From Pseudomonadota bacterium (GTDB lineage: Bacteria; Pseudomonadota; Alphaproteobacteria; Caulobacterales; Caulobacteraceae), in contig JAEXZS010000014.1 in NCBI GenBank assembly GCA_023451375.1, forward strand, positions 1 to 42,760: a stretch of 42,760 bases of DNA, read 5' to 3'. Each line of letters opens with the position of its first letter. The stretch's first letter is position 1. This document shows positions 14,747 to 22,119 of the stretch, piece by piece. Below the pieces are notes generated by a model. That model worked only from the letters and a program-made list of their open reading frames with translations, was not told the DNA's origin and made no database searches. The position numbers were made by a program, and so were the translations under genes.

Positions 14747-16639
14747 ATGAGCGCGCGCCCGACCCTGATCTTCGACTTCGACTCCACCCTGGTGGATTTC
14801 GAGACTCTTGAGGCTCTGGCCGACATCGCCCTGGCGGAGACGCCGGACGCGGATGCGGTGCGGGCGCGGATCGCCGCCCTGACCGACCACGCCATGGCCG
14901 GCGAGATCGGCTTCGGCGACGCGCTGCGCCAACGTCTGGCGCTATTGCCCCTGACCCGTGACCATGTCCGCGTACTGGCCGGGCAGGCGTCCGCGCATCT
15001 GACCGGCTCGGTGCGCCGGAACCTGCGTTTCTTCGAGGAGCACAGGGGCGAGGTGATCATTATCTCCGGCGGCTTCCGCGAGGTGATCGCGCCGGTGGCC
15101 GAGGAACTGGGCGTCGCGCCCGACCGCGTCCTGTGCAACGACCTAGTCTATGACGCCGAGGGGCGCGTGACGGGCGTGGATGACGCCAATCCGCTGTCCC
15201 ACGCCAACGGCAAGCCGGCCGCGATCCACGCCCTGAACCTGACCGGCCGCGTGGTCATGATCGGCGATGGCTGGAACGACGCGGAGGTCAAGCTGGCCGG
15301 CGCGGCCGACGCCTTCTACGCCTTCACCGAGGTCGCCCGGCGCGCGCCGGTGGTCGAGGCCGCCGACGCCGAGGCCGCGTCGCTGGACGAGGTCTTGCAC
15401 GCCGAGGGCCTGACCGGCCGCTGGTCCTTTCCGCGCAGCCGGATGAAGATGCTGCTGCTCGAGAACATCCACCCCGCCGCCGTCGAGCGGCTGGAGGAGG
15501 CCGGCTATTCGGTGGAAACGGTCAAGGGCGCGCTGGACGAGGACGACCTGATCCGGGCGATCAAGGGAGTCCACGTGCTGGGCATCCGCTCCAAGACCAC
15601 CGTCAGCCGCCGCGTGCTGGAGGAGGCGGATCGCCTGATGGCCATCGCCGCCTTCTGCATCGGCACCAACCAGATCGACCTGGACGCCGCGTCGGACCAT
15701 GGCGTGGCGGTGTTCAACGCGCCCTATTCCAACACCCGCTCGGTGGTGGAGCTGGCCATCGGCCTGATGATCGTGCTGATGCGCGATGTGCCGGACAAGT
15801 CGGCCGCCATGCACGTCGGCCAGTGGAACAAGTCGGCGACGGGCTCACGCGAGCTGCGCGGCAAGACCCTCGGCATCGTCGGATACGGCGCCATCGGCAG
15901 CCAGCTGTCGGTGCTTGCCGAGAACCTGGGCATGCGGGTGCTGTTCTACGACCTGTCGGAGCGGTTGGCGCTGGGCAACGCCCGGCGGATGCGTTCGCTG
16001 GACGCCCTGCTGGCCGAAAGCGATGTCGTCACCCTCCACGTGGACGGCCGCAAGGAGAACGCCGCCATCATCGGCGCCGCCCAGTTCTCGCGGATGAAGG
16101 AAGGGGTGCTGTTCCTGAACCTGTCGCGCGGCCATGTAGTCGACGTCGGCGCCCTGGCCCAGGCCATGGGCTCGGGCCGTGTCGCCGGGGCGGCCGTGGA
16201 CGTTTTCCCGGAGGAGCCGCGCACCAACGCTGATCCGTTCGAGAGCCCGCTGCAGGGCCTGAAGAACATGATCCTGACGCCGCACATCGGCGGCTCGACC
16301 GAAGAGGCGCAGGAGGCGATCGCGGAGTTCGCGGCCGAGCGGCTGCTGGGCTATCTGAACCGGGGCGACACGACCTTCAGCGTCAACCTGCCGAACGTGC
16401 AGCTGGCCGACGTCTCCGGCGCGCACCGCATCCTGCATATCCACCGCAACCAGCCGGGCGTTCTGGCGGAACTGAACCAGGCGCTGGCGGCGGCGGGGCT
16501 GAACATCCTGGGGCAGCACCTGAAGACGAACGAACGGACCGGTTACGTCATCACCGACGTGGATAGGGATTATGACCCGGAAGCCTTGCGAGCGCTGAAG
16601 TCGGTGCCTGGGACGCTGAAGTTCCGGACGCTGCACTAG
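14747..16639 (+). CDS. serA: SerB-SerA fusion: phosphoserine phosphatase + phosphoglycerate dehydrogenase
   Basis: One continuous 630-residue frame joins two serine-synthesis enzymes. Residues 1-215 are a HAD phosphoserine phosphatase: FDFDSTLVDFE (nucleophile Asp10, Asp12), the Ser motif IIISGGF, Lys in HANGKPAA and MIGDGWNDAE. Residues 233-630 are a phosphoglycerate dehydrogenase of the short E. coli type: NAD-binding GIVGYGAIGSQ, catalytic Arg461 in NLSRGHVVD, the Glu in FPEEPR and His513 in TPHIGGSTEEAQ. An ACT domain (about 560-630) keeps the serine-binding HIHRN and GLNILGQ residues, so feedback inhibition by serine is likely. The fusion covers steps 1 and 3 of the pathway; SerC (step 2) is not in the window. 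Both halves look catalytically complete. Confidence 0.9.
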   Translation: MSARPTLIFDFDSTLVDFETLEALADIALAETPDADAVRARIAALTDHAMAGEIGFGDALRQRLALLPLTRDHVRVLAGQASAHLTGSVRRNLRFFEEHRGEVIIISGGFREVIAPVAEELGVAPDRVLCNDLVYDAEGRVTGVDDANPLSHANGKPAAIHALNLTGRVVMIGDGWNDAEVKLAGAADAFYAFTEVARRAPVVEAADAEAASLDEVLHAEGLTGRWSFPRSRMKMLLLENIHPAAVERLEEAGYSVETVKGALDEDDLIRAIKGVHVLGIRSKTTVSRRVLEEADRLMAIAAFCIGTNQIDLDAASDHGVAVFNAPYSNTRSVVELAIGLMIVLMRDVPDKSAAMHVGQWNKSATGSRELRGKTLGIVGYGAIGSQLSVLAENLGMRVLFYDLSERLALGNARRMRSLDALLAESDVVTLHVDGRKENAAIIGAAQFSRMKEGVLFLNLSRGHVVDVGALAQAMGSGRVAGAAVDVFPEEPRTNADPFESPLQGLKNMILTPHIGGSTEEAQEAIAEFAAERLLGYLNRGDTTFSVNLPNVQLADVSGAHRILHIHRNQPGVLAELNQALAAAGLNILGQHLKTNERTGYVITDVDRDYDPEALRALKSVPGTLKFRTLH

Positions 16640-16758
16640 GGGCATGCCCGTCCGTAGGAAATCCTCCGAACGCTGACGCAGCGGCATCTTGCGCTTGCCG
16701 CGAACAGGCGCAGAGTGACGCCCAACGGCCGCGCGCATGACGGCCGTGGGAGGAACAT

Positions 16759-18567
16759 ATGTCACGCTTCGTTACCGGCGGCGCCGTCGCCGCCCTGACT
16801 CTCGCCGCCTGCGCCTTCGCGGGTCAGGCCTCGGCCCAGTCCTATGATCGTCTGGTCGTCTTCGGCGACAGCCTGAGCGACAACGGCAACCTGTATCTGG
16901 CGTCGGGCGGCACGACGCCCGCATCGCCGCCCTACCATCAGGGCCGTTTCTCCAGCGGACCGGTGTTCACCGAACTGCTGGGCTTTGACGCCGCCAACTT
17001 CAACGGCTCCGTATCGGGCAGCATCAACTACGCCTTCGGCGGCGCCCGAACCGATGGTTCCATGGGGCCTCCCCCCGGCATGCTGACGCAGCTTGGAGCC
17101 TATCTGGCTCGAGGCGGGACCTTCGACGAAGGCGATCTGGTCACCGTTCTGGGCGGCGCCAACGACATCTTCCAGGCCCTGCCGACGGCGGCGACCTCGC
17201 CCGCGCCCCTGGCCGTGATGAACGGCGTGGCGAATGCGGCCTCCACCAACGTCAACACCCTGGTCAACAGCGTCGCGGGGGCGGGCGCCGGAACCATCCT
17301 GGTCAGCAATCTGCCCAAGCTCAGCCTGACGCCGCAGTTCCGCACATCGCCCGCCGCCGGCCTGGCCGACGCCACGGTCGGGACGTTCAATAGCACCCTG
17401 CTGACCAAGCTGACCGCCACGGCCGCCGCCAATCCGGGCAGTAACATCATCGTCATGGACCTGTTCAAGGTCGGGGACACCATCGCCGCCAATCCGCAAC
17501 AGTTCGGCGTCAGCAATGTCACCGAGGCCTGTTTCAACGGCGTCACGGTCTGCGCCGATCCGTCCAGCTACTTCTACTTCGACGGAGTGCACCCGACGGG
17601 GACGGGCCATCAGGTCATCGCCCGGCTGGCGACCGACTATTTGTACTATGCCGACATCGGCGCCCAGGCGACGCTGGCGGGGGAGACGGCGGTCCGTCAT
17701 CGCGAGGACGCGCTGGACGCCGGCAGCGAGGCCCTGTCGGGCCGCGAGGCGTGGGAGGCGGGCGTTTCGCTGAGCGCCTCGGCCCTGATCGACAGCGTCG
17801 ACTTCGATGCGCGGGACACGGTGACCGACGCCTCCTCTGACGGCTGGGGCGCGCGGATCGCGCTGGAGGCGGGGCCGTCCGAGACCTGGCGCTTCGGCCT
17901 GGCGGGCACGGCGCGCATAAGCGATGTCGAGAGCCAGGCGCTGACGTTCGAGGTCGAGACCTTCGGCCTGGACCTGTACGCCGGCTGGCGCTCGCCGTCG
18001 GGCATGTTCGTCAACGGCGTCGTCGGCGTGGCGCGGGACAATATCGACGACATGCAGCGCGTCACCAGCCTGGCGCCGATCGTCCATGTGGCCGAGACCA
18101 CGGCGACCAGCACCGGCGCCCGGCTTCAGGCCGGAACCTGGTTCGACATGGGCGGCGTTGCCCTGTCGCCGCGCGCGGCCCTGACCTGGACCTCCAGCAG
18201 CGTCGACGGCTTCTATGAGCAGGGCGTCGCGGCCCAGTACGAGTACGGCGACCGCGATCTTAAGGCGCTGGCCGGCGAGATCGCCCTGCGCGCCGAGGCC
18301 GAGATGGGCGGCTTCGGCCTGTTCGCCGAGGGCGGCTATCGCGATGCGCTGGACGACAGCTCCGACCCGATGCGCATCGGCATCCGCGGCAACCCGGCCC
18401 AGGTTCTGGAGCGGGAGATCGAGGATCCTTTCGGCGGCCAGTTCCTGGCCTCGGCCGGCTTCGAGGGCGAAGTGGGGCCGGCGACGGTCACCGTCGGCTA
18501 CCGCGGTCGCTTCGGCGAGCACGCCGACAGCCACATGGGCGGGATCCAGCTGCGGCTGCCGCTGTAA
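16759..18567 (+). CDS. GDSL-type esterase autotransporter (EstA-like)
   Basis: An outer-membrane esterase displayed on the cell surface. The 602-residue protein has a signal peptide cleaved near ASA/Q26. A GDSL/SGNH hydrolase passenger follows, with VVFGDSLSDNG (Ser38), NYAFGGARTDG (Gly block), VLGGANDIF (Asn block) and DGVHPTGTGH (Asp275, His278), completing the catalytic set. From about residue 325 it is an autotransporter beta-barrel of alternating strands ending LRLPL. Substrates are probably short-chain esters or lipids. The ATG at 16759 has GGGAGGAAC upstream. A GC-rich hairpin (ACGGCCG at 16725 with CGGCCGT at 16741) lies just before the ribosome site. Confidence 0.9.
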   Translation: MSRFVTGGAVAALTLAACAFAGQASAQSYDRLVVFGDSLSDNGNLYLASGGTTPASPPYHQGRFSSGPVFTELLGFDAANFNGSVSGSINYAFGGARTDGSMGPPPGMLTQLGAYLARGGTFDEGDLVTVLGGANDIFQALPTAATSPAPLAVMNGVANAASTNVNTLVNSVAGAGAGTILVSNLPKLSLTPQFRTSPAAGLADATVGTFNSTLLTKLTATAAANPGSNIIVMDLFKVGDTIAANPQQFGVSNVTEACFNGVTVCADPSSYFYFDGVHPTGTGHQVIARLATDYLYYADIGAQATLAGETAVRHREDALDAGSEALSGREAWEAGVSLSASALIDSVDFDARDTVTDASSDGWGARIALEAGPSETWRFGLAGTARISDVESQALTFEVETFGLDLYAGWRSPSGMFVNGVVGVARDNIDDMQRVTSLAPIVHVAETTATSTGARLQAGTWFDMGGVALSPRAALTWTSSSVDGFYEQGVAAQYEYGDRDLKALAGEIALRAEAEMGGFGLFAEGGYRDALDDSSDPMRIGIRGNPAQVLEREIEDPFGGQFLASAGFEGEVGPATVTVGYRGRFGEHADSHMGGIQLRLPL

Positions 18568-18580
18568 GGCGAGGACGCGG

Positions 18581-18602
18581 GAAGGGGCCTCAGCGCCCCT
18601 TC
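18581..18602 (+). terminator. Hairpin between convergent esterase and GGDEF genes
   Basis: GAAGGGGC and GCCCCTTC form a perfect 8-bp stem around CTCAGC. It overlaps the stop codon of the GGDEF gene on the other strand and could end transcription of the esterase gene. The T-run after it is short. Confidence 0.45.
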
Positions 18603-19153
18603 TTGCGCACCCACATGGCGGCGTCGGCCTCGGCCAGCCAAACCTCCGGGTCGTTGTGCCCGTCCCAGGCGCGCACCCCGAACGAGCCGCCCAGTTCGGC
18701 GCTGCGGCCCTCCCAGACGAAGGGTTCGGCGGAGAGGGTGGCCGCCAGCTGACCGGCCTTGGCGCGGCCTTCGTCCAGTCCGGCGTTCAGCATCAAGAGG
18801 GCGAATTCGTCGCCGCCCAGCCGCCCGACGGCGTCCGACTCGCGCAGGTTGGCCAGCATCAGTTCGGCGACCCGGACCAGCGCGGCGTCCCCGGCCGCAT
18901 GTCCCAGCGTGTCGTTGACGCCCTTGAAGCCGTCCAGGTCCAGATACAGCAGCACGGCCGGGACGTGGTGGCGGCGGCAATAGGCGATGGTCCGCTGCAT
19001 GACGGCGACGAAGCCGCGCCGGTTCAGGGCGGGCGTCAGCACGTCGTGATCCGCCGCCGCCTCGGCCGCCTCGGCGCGTCGGCGCAGCGCCTCGATCTCG
19101 GCGCGCAGCCGGTCGATCTCGGCGTTCAGGTCGATTTCGGCCACGTCGGTCAA
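18590..19153 (-). CDS. Small diguanylate cyclase (GGDEF domain)
   Basis: GGDEF enzymes make cyclic di-GMP from two GTP. This 187-residue protein has a short Glu/Arg-rich coiled-coil start (about 8-35), then the cyclase domain with DHDVLTPALNRRGF, LYLDLDGFKGVND and an intact GRLGGDEFALL active site. RESD lies five residues before GGDEF, the position of the inhibitory product-binding I-site, so feedback control is likely. There is no membrane segment or sensor domain. The start is weak: TTG at 19153, with a GTG three codons later. It is divergent from purE. Cyclase activity is inferred from the motifs. Confidence 0.85.
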   Translation of the reverse strand: MTDVAEIDLNAEIDRLRAEIEALRRRAEAAEAAADHDVLTPALNRRGFVAVMQRTIAYCRRHHVPAVLLYLDLDGFKGVNDTLGHAAGDAALVRVAELMLANLRESDAVGRLGGDEFALLMLNAGLDEGRAKAGQLAATLSAEPFVWEGRSAELGGSFGVRAWDGHNDPEVWLAEADAAMWVRKKGR

Positions 19154-19173
19154 GGCGGCGGCAGGCTCCGGGA

Positions 19174-19194
19174 GCGCGACTCAGTCGGTCGCGC
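19174..19194. repeat. Inverted repeat in the GGDEF/purE divergent region
   Basis: GCGCGAC, seven bases, then GTCGCGC: a perfect 7-bp inverted repeat 21 bases upstream of the GGDEF start and 86 bases upstream of purE. It could be an operator or an untranslated-leader hairpin; no regulator is recognised. Confidence 0.35.
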
Positions 19195-19279
19195 GACAGT
19201 GCAATGCTAACGCCGTTGGTTGCGGGCGCAACGCGTGTGCTGTAACCGGCGCCTTTCCGTCAGGGGAGCGCGTCAGGAC

Positions 19280-19768
19280 ATGACGACCAAACCGCCGGTG
19301 GCGATCATCATGGGCAGCCGGTCCGACTGGCCGACGATGAAGTGCGCCGCCGACAGGCTGGATCAGCTGGGCGTGGCCTGGGAGGCCCGGGTCGTCAGCG
19401 CGCACCGCACGCCTCAGCGGCTGGTCGAGTTCGCGACCGGCGCCAGGGCCGAGGGATTCAAGGTCATCATCGCCGGGGCGGGGGGCGCGGCCCACCTGCC
19501 GGGCATGGCCGCCTCCATGACCGAACTGCCGGTGCTGGGCGTGCCGGTCCAGTCCAAGGCGCTGAAGGGCATGGACAGCCTGTTGTCGATCGTCCAGATG
19601 CCCGCCGGCATACCGGTCGCCACCCTGGCCATCGGCGAGGCGGGCGCCGCCAACGCCGGCATACTGGCGGCGCAGATACTGGCCCTGTCGGACGAGGCCC
19701 TGGCCGGACGCCTGGCCGCCTTCCGCGTCGCCCAGACCGATTCCATCGCCGAAACCGTCGAGGACTGA
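19280..19768 (+). CDS. purE: N5-carboxyaminoimidazole ribonucleotide mutase
   Basis: PurE converts N5-CAIR to CAIR in purine synthesis. The 162-residue class I enzyme has IIMGSRSDW, SAHRTP, AGAGGAAHLPGM and MPAGIPVATLAIG, all typical of the active site. ATG 19280, with CAGGAC just before it, is preferred over an upstream ATG with unrelated residues. The stop TGA is followed directly by the purK GTG, so the two are translationally coupled. Confidence 0.97.
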   Translation: MTTKPPVAIIMGSRSDWPTMKCAADRLDQLGVAWEARVVSAHRTPQRLVEFATGARAEGFKVIIAGAGGAAHLPGMAASMTELPVLGVPVQSKALKGMDSLLSIVQMPAGIPVATLAIGEAGAANAGILAAQILALSDEALAGRLAAFRVAQTDSIAETVED

Positions 19769-20851
19769 GTGCCCGATCTGCCGCTTCCCCCCGGTTCGAC
19801 CATCGGCATCCTGGGCGGAGGCCAACTGGGCCGGATGCTCAGCCAGGCCGCCTCGCGCCTCGGCTTCGACGTGGTGATCCTGGATCCCGAGGCCGACAGT
19901 CCGGCCGGCCGCGTCTCCGCCGGCCAGATCGTCGCCGCCTACGACGATCCCGAGGCCCTGACGGCGCTGGGCCGCGCGGCCGACGTGGTCACCTTCGAGT
20001 TCGAAAACGTGCCCGCCGCCTCGATCGAGCGCCTGGCCGAGGCCGGGGCCCTGGTCGCGCCGGGACCGACGGCCCTGCGCGTGTCGCAGGATCGGGTGGA
20101 CGAGAAGACCTTCCTGAACGCCGTCGGCGCCCCGACGGTGGAGTTCGCGGTCGTCGATACGCTGGACGATCTGGTCGTCGGCCTGACCACGCTGGGCGTT
20201 CCGGCCCTGCTGAAGACCCGGCGCGAGGGCTACGATGGCAAGGGCCAGGTCTGGATCCACGCCATCGAGGACGCGCCCGCCGCACTGGAGAGCCTGGGCT
20301 GTCGCCCGGCCATCCTGGAGGCCAAGGCGACCTTCGTGCGCGAGCTGTCGGTGATCGCCGCGCGCGACTGGGACGGCCACATGGCGGTCTATCCGCTGGG
20401 CGAGAACCGGCATGAGGGTGGCGTCCTGCGCACCACTTTGGCGCCCGCCACGGTGGACGAGACCACCCAGGTCCGCGCCCGCGCCATCGCCGAGGCGATC
20501 CTGGACGGGTTGGACTACATCGGCGTCATCGGCGTCGAGCTGTTCGATCTGGGGGACGGCGTCCTGCTGGTCAACGAGATCGCCCCGCGCGTCCACAACA
20601 CCGGCCACTGGACCCAGGACGGCTGCAGCTGCGATCAGTTCGAGCAGCATATCCGCGCCGTCGCCGGCTGGCCGCTGGGTCCGACGGCGGCCCACGCCCG
20701 GATCGAGATGACCAATCTGCTCGGCGACGAGGTCGAGGCGTGGCGCGCGTTGGCCGGGAAGGCGGACGAACGCCTGCACCTCTACGGCAAGGCCGAGGCC
20801 CGCCCGGGCCGCAAGATGGCGCATGTGAACCGGGTGGTGGGGTCGGCCTAG
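19769..20851 (+). CDS. purK: N5-carboxyaminoimidazole ribonucleotide synthase
   Basis: PurK makes N5-CAIR from AIR, bicarbonate and ATP, and PurE acts next. The 360-residue protein is an ATP-grasp enzyme: N-terminal GILGGGQLGRML, ATP-grasp lid KTRREGYDGKGQ, EKxxF-type metal and ATP residues around ELSVIAARD, and NEIAPRVHNTGHWT near the active site. It starts at GTG with no gap after purE. Its stop overlaps the stop of the convergent COQ9-family gene by two bases. Confidence 0.97.
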   Translation: MPDLPLPPGSTIGILGGGQLGRMLSQAASRLGFDVVILDPEADSPAGRVSAGQIVAAYDDPEALTALGRAADVVTFEFENVPAASIERLAEAGALVAPGPTALRVSQDRVDEKTFLNAVGAPTVEFAVVDTLDDLVVGLTTLGVPALLKTRREGYDGKGQVWIHAIEDAPAALESLGCRPAILEAKATFVRELSVIAARDWDGHMAVYPLGENRHEGGVLRTTLAPATVDETTQVRARAIAEAILDGLDYIGVIGVELFDLGDGVLLVNEIAPRVHNTGHWTQDGCSCDQFEQHIRAVAGWPLGPTAAHARIEMTNLLGDEVEAWRALAGKADERLHLYGKAEARPGRKMAHVNRVVGSA

Positions 20852-21495
20852 GCCCGCGCCCCGTACCGCATCCGGCTCAGCGCATCCGTCACCTTGCGGA
20901 ACGGTGCGTCGAAGTCCTTGCCGGCCTTCCACTTCTCGAAGGCCATGATGTTTTCGATGCGGCGGGCCACGAACGCCTCCGCCGCCTCGCGCCCGTCGAA
21001 CCAGCGCATGGTCAGGGCGGGGATCAGGATGCCGGACAGGATCGTGCGCTTGGAATAGTGGTTCCAGTCGGTCGCCTCATCGCCGGCCCAGCGCCACAGA
21101 TGGTCGGCCGTCTCCCACGCCAGCTTCAGCGCCAGGTCGGCGCTGGTCGGCAAAGCCAGGAAGGCGGCGCAGCGGCGTGTGGCCTCCAGGTCCGCGGCGC
21201 CGGCCTCCATCCGTTCGGACACGGCGCGAGCGATTCTCTCGCGAATCTTCAGCGACTTGGCGTCGATCGCGCCCAAGGCCTCCAGCGCGCGAGCGTCGTG
21301 ACGCCGCGACAGCAGAGCCGCCAGGTCGCGCGCGCCGTTGGGCAGCAGCAGTTCTTCATCACCCAGCGACAGGCCGCAGGCCTCGCACGCTTCGCGCACC
21401 AGCCGGGCGTTCCAGCCCAGCGCCGGCGCGCGGGCGATGGCCGCATCCAGCACGGTCTGTTCGGTCCGTTCGGCCCAGTCGGTCGTCTCTGTCAT
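20848..21495 (-). CDS. COQ9-family protein
   Basis: COQ9 is a lipid-binding accessory protein of ubiquinone synthesis; bacterial homologues are assumed to act similarly. The 215-residue product is helical, with a TetR-like N-terminal part and the characteristic DEATDWNHYSKRTILSGI block near residue 140, followed by the amphipathic C-terminal helices. The ATG at 21495 gives MTETTDW. It is convergent with purK. The gene ubiX, in the same pathway, lies elsewhere in this window. Confidence 0.85.
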   Translation of the reverse strand: MTETTDWAERTEQTVLDAAIARAPALGWNARLVREACEACGLSLGDEELLLPNGARDLAALLSRRHDARALEALGAIDAKSLKIRERIARAVSERMEAGAADLEATRRCAAFLALPTSADLALKLAWETADHLWRWAGDEATDWNHYSKRTILSGILIPALTMRWFDGREAAEAFVARRIENIMAFEKWKAGKDFDAPFRKVTDALSRMRYGARA

Positions 21496-21554
21496 GGCCT
21501 CAGCATACGCCTCCCGCGCCCGGCTTTCGAGCCTTCACAATGCGCGCGATCGGC

Positions 21555-21583
21555 TGGACAGGGCAGGGCGGCTCGTGTATCAG
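21555..21583 (+). promoter_or_regulatory. Possible promoter of rpsU
   Basis: TGGACA, a 17-base spacer and TATCAG lie about 100 bases before rpsU. The -35 matches five of six positions and spacing is ideal; the -10 is weak. Confidence 0.4.
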
Positions 21584-21667
21584 CGCGCCTTCATCCGAGA
21601 GCCCTGCTTTCGGAAGAGGATTTTATTTGTCTGCCCGTCTCCCTTCGAAAGGACGCGGCGGGCGGCC

Positions 21668-21685
21668 AAAGGAGAGATACCCCTG
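21668..21685 (+). promoter_or_regulatory. Ribosome site and CTG start of rpsU
   Basis: AAAGGAG (21668-21674), an 8-base spacer and CTG (21683-21685) followed by GTT CAG ATT TTC. The conserved S21 start is M-V-Q-I-F, so the initiator must be the CTG. No ATG, GTG or TTG lies in frame between the ribosome site and this point. Confidence 0.7.
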
Positions 21686-21916
21686 GTTCAGATTTTCGTC
21701 CGCGACAACAACGTCGATCAGGCGCTCAAAGCCCTGAAGAAGAAGATGCAGCGCGAAGGCAGCTTCCGTGAAATGAAGCGCCACGTGCACTACGAAAAGC
21801 CGTCGGAAAAGCGCGCTCGCCAAAAGGCGGAAGCCGTCCGTCGCGCCCGCAAGCTGGCCCGCAAGCGCGCTCAGCGCGAGGGCCTGCTGCCCGCGCCGAA
21901 GCCGCGCGCGCGCTAA
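21683..21916 (+). CDS. rpsU: 30S ribosomal protein S21
   Basis: S21 is a small basic protein of the 30S subunit needed for initiation on natural mRNAs. The 77-residue product reads VQIFVRDNNVDQALKALKKK, then EKPSEKRARQKAEAVRRARK, the standard alphaproteobacterial form. The start is unusual: the codon at the conserved first position is CTG, placed 8 bases after a strong AAAGGAG. The gene stands alone, with its own likely promoter and a strong terminator. Confidence 0.93.
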   Translation: MVQIFVRDNNVDQALKALKKKMQREGSFREMKRHVHYEKPSEKRARQKAEAVRRARKLARKRAQREGLLPAPKPRAR

Positions 21917-21937
21917 GGTTCAGGCGAAAGCTGAATG

Positions 21938-21969
21938 AAAAGGCCGCTCCGATGGGGCGGCCTTTTTCT
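21938..21969 (+). terminator. Rho-independent terminator of rpsU
   Basis: AAAAGGCCGC (21938-21947) pairs with GCGGCCTTTT (21957-21966) around a 9-base loop, and the T-run continues as TTTTTCTTT. This is a strong terminator 21 bases after the stop. Confidence 0.85.
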
Positions 21970-21988
21970 TTGTCGATGGGGAAAAGAG

Positions 21989-22107
21989 CCCCTCCGTCAC
22001 GGCGCTGCGCGCCGCGCCACCTCCCCATCGCCGAGGCGATAGGGAGGAGACGTTGGTGTCTCCTCCCCACGTCAGTGGGGAGGGGGACCGCGAAGCGGTG
22101 GAGGGGT
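21989..22107. repeat. REP-like multi-hairpin repeat between convergent genes
   Basis: Several short palindromes in a row: CTCCCC...AGGGAG around ATCGCC/GGCGAT (from 22021), GGAGAC/GTCTCC, TCCCCAC/GTGGGGA and CCGC-GAA-GCGG. Its two ends, CCCCTCCGTCACGGC and the CGGTGGAGGGG at the right, are roughly inverted copies. Such CCTCCCC/GGGGAGG elements recur in Caulobacterales and related genomes and resemble REP/BIME units. It fills the gap between rpsU and the exporter genes. A shorter CTTCCTCCCC hairpin at 31931 may be a relative. Confidence 0.6.
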
Positions 22108-22119
22108 TCTGGCCGCCGC

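Noticed and set aside
14747..16639. SerB-SerA fusion as an assembly artefact or readthrough of a lost stop
   Set aside because: Both domains are in one frame with a coherent linker and all key residues, and there is no ribosome site or overlapping stop-start between them that would point to two genes.
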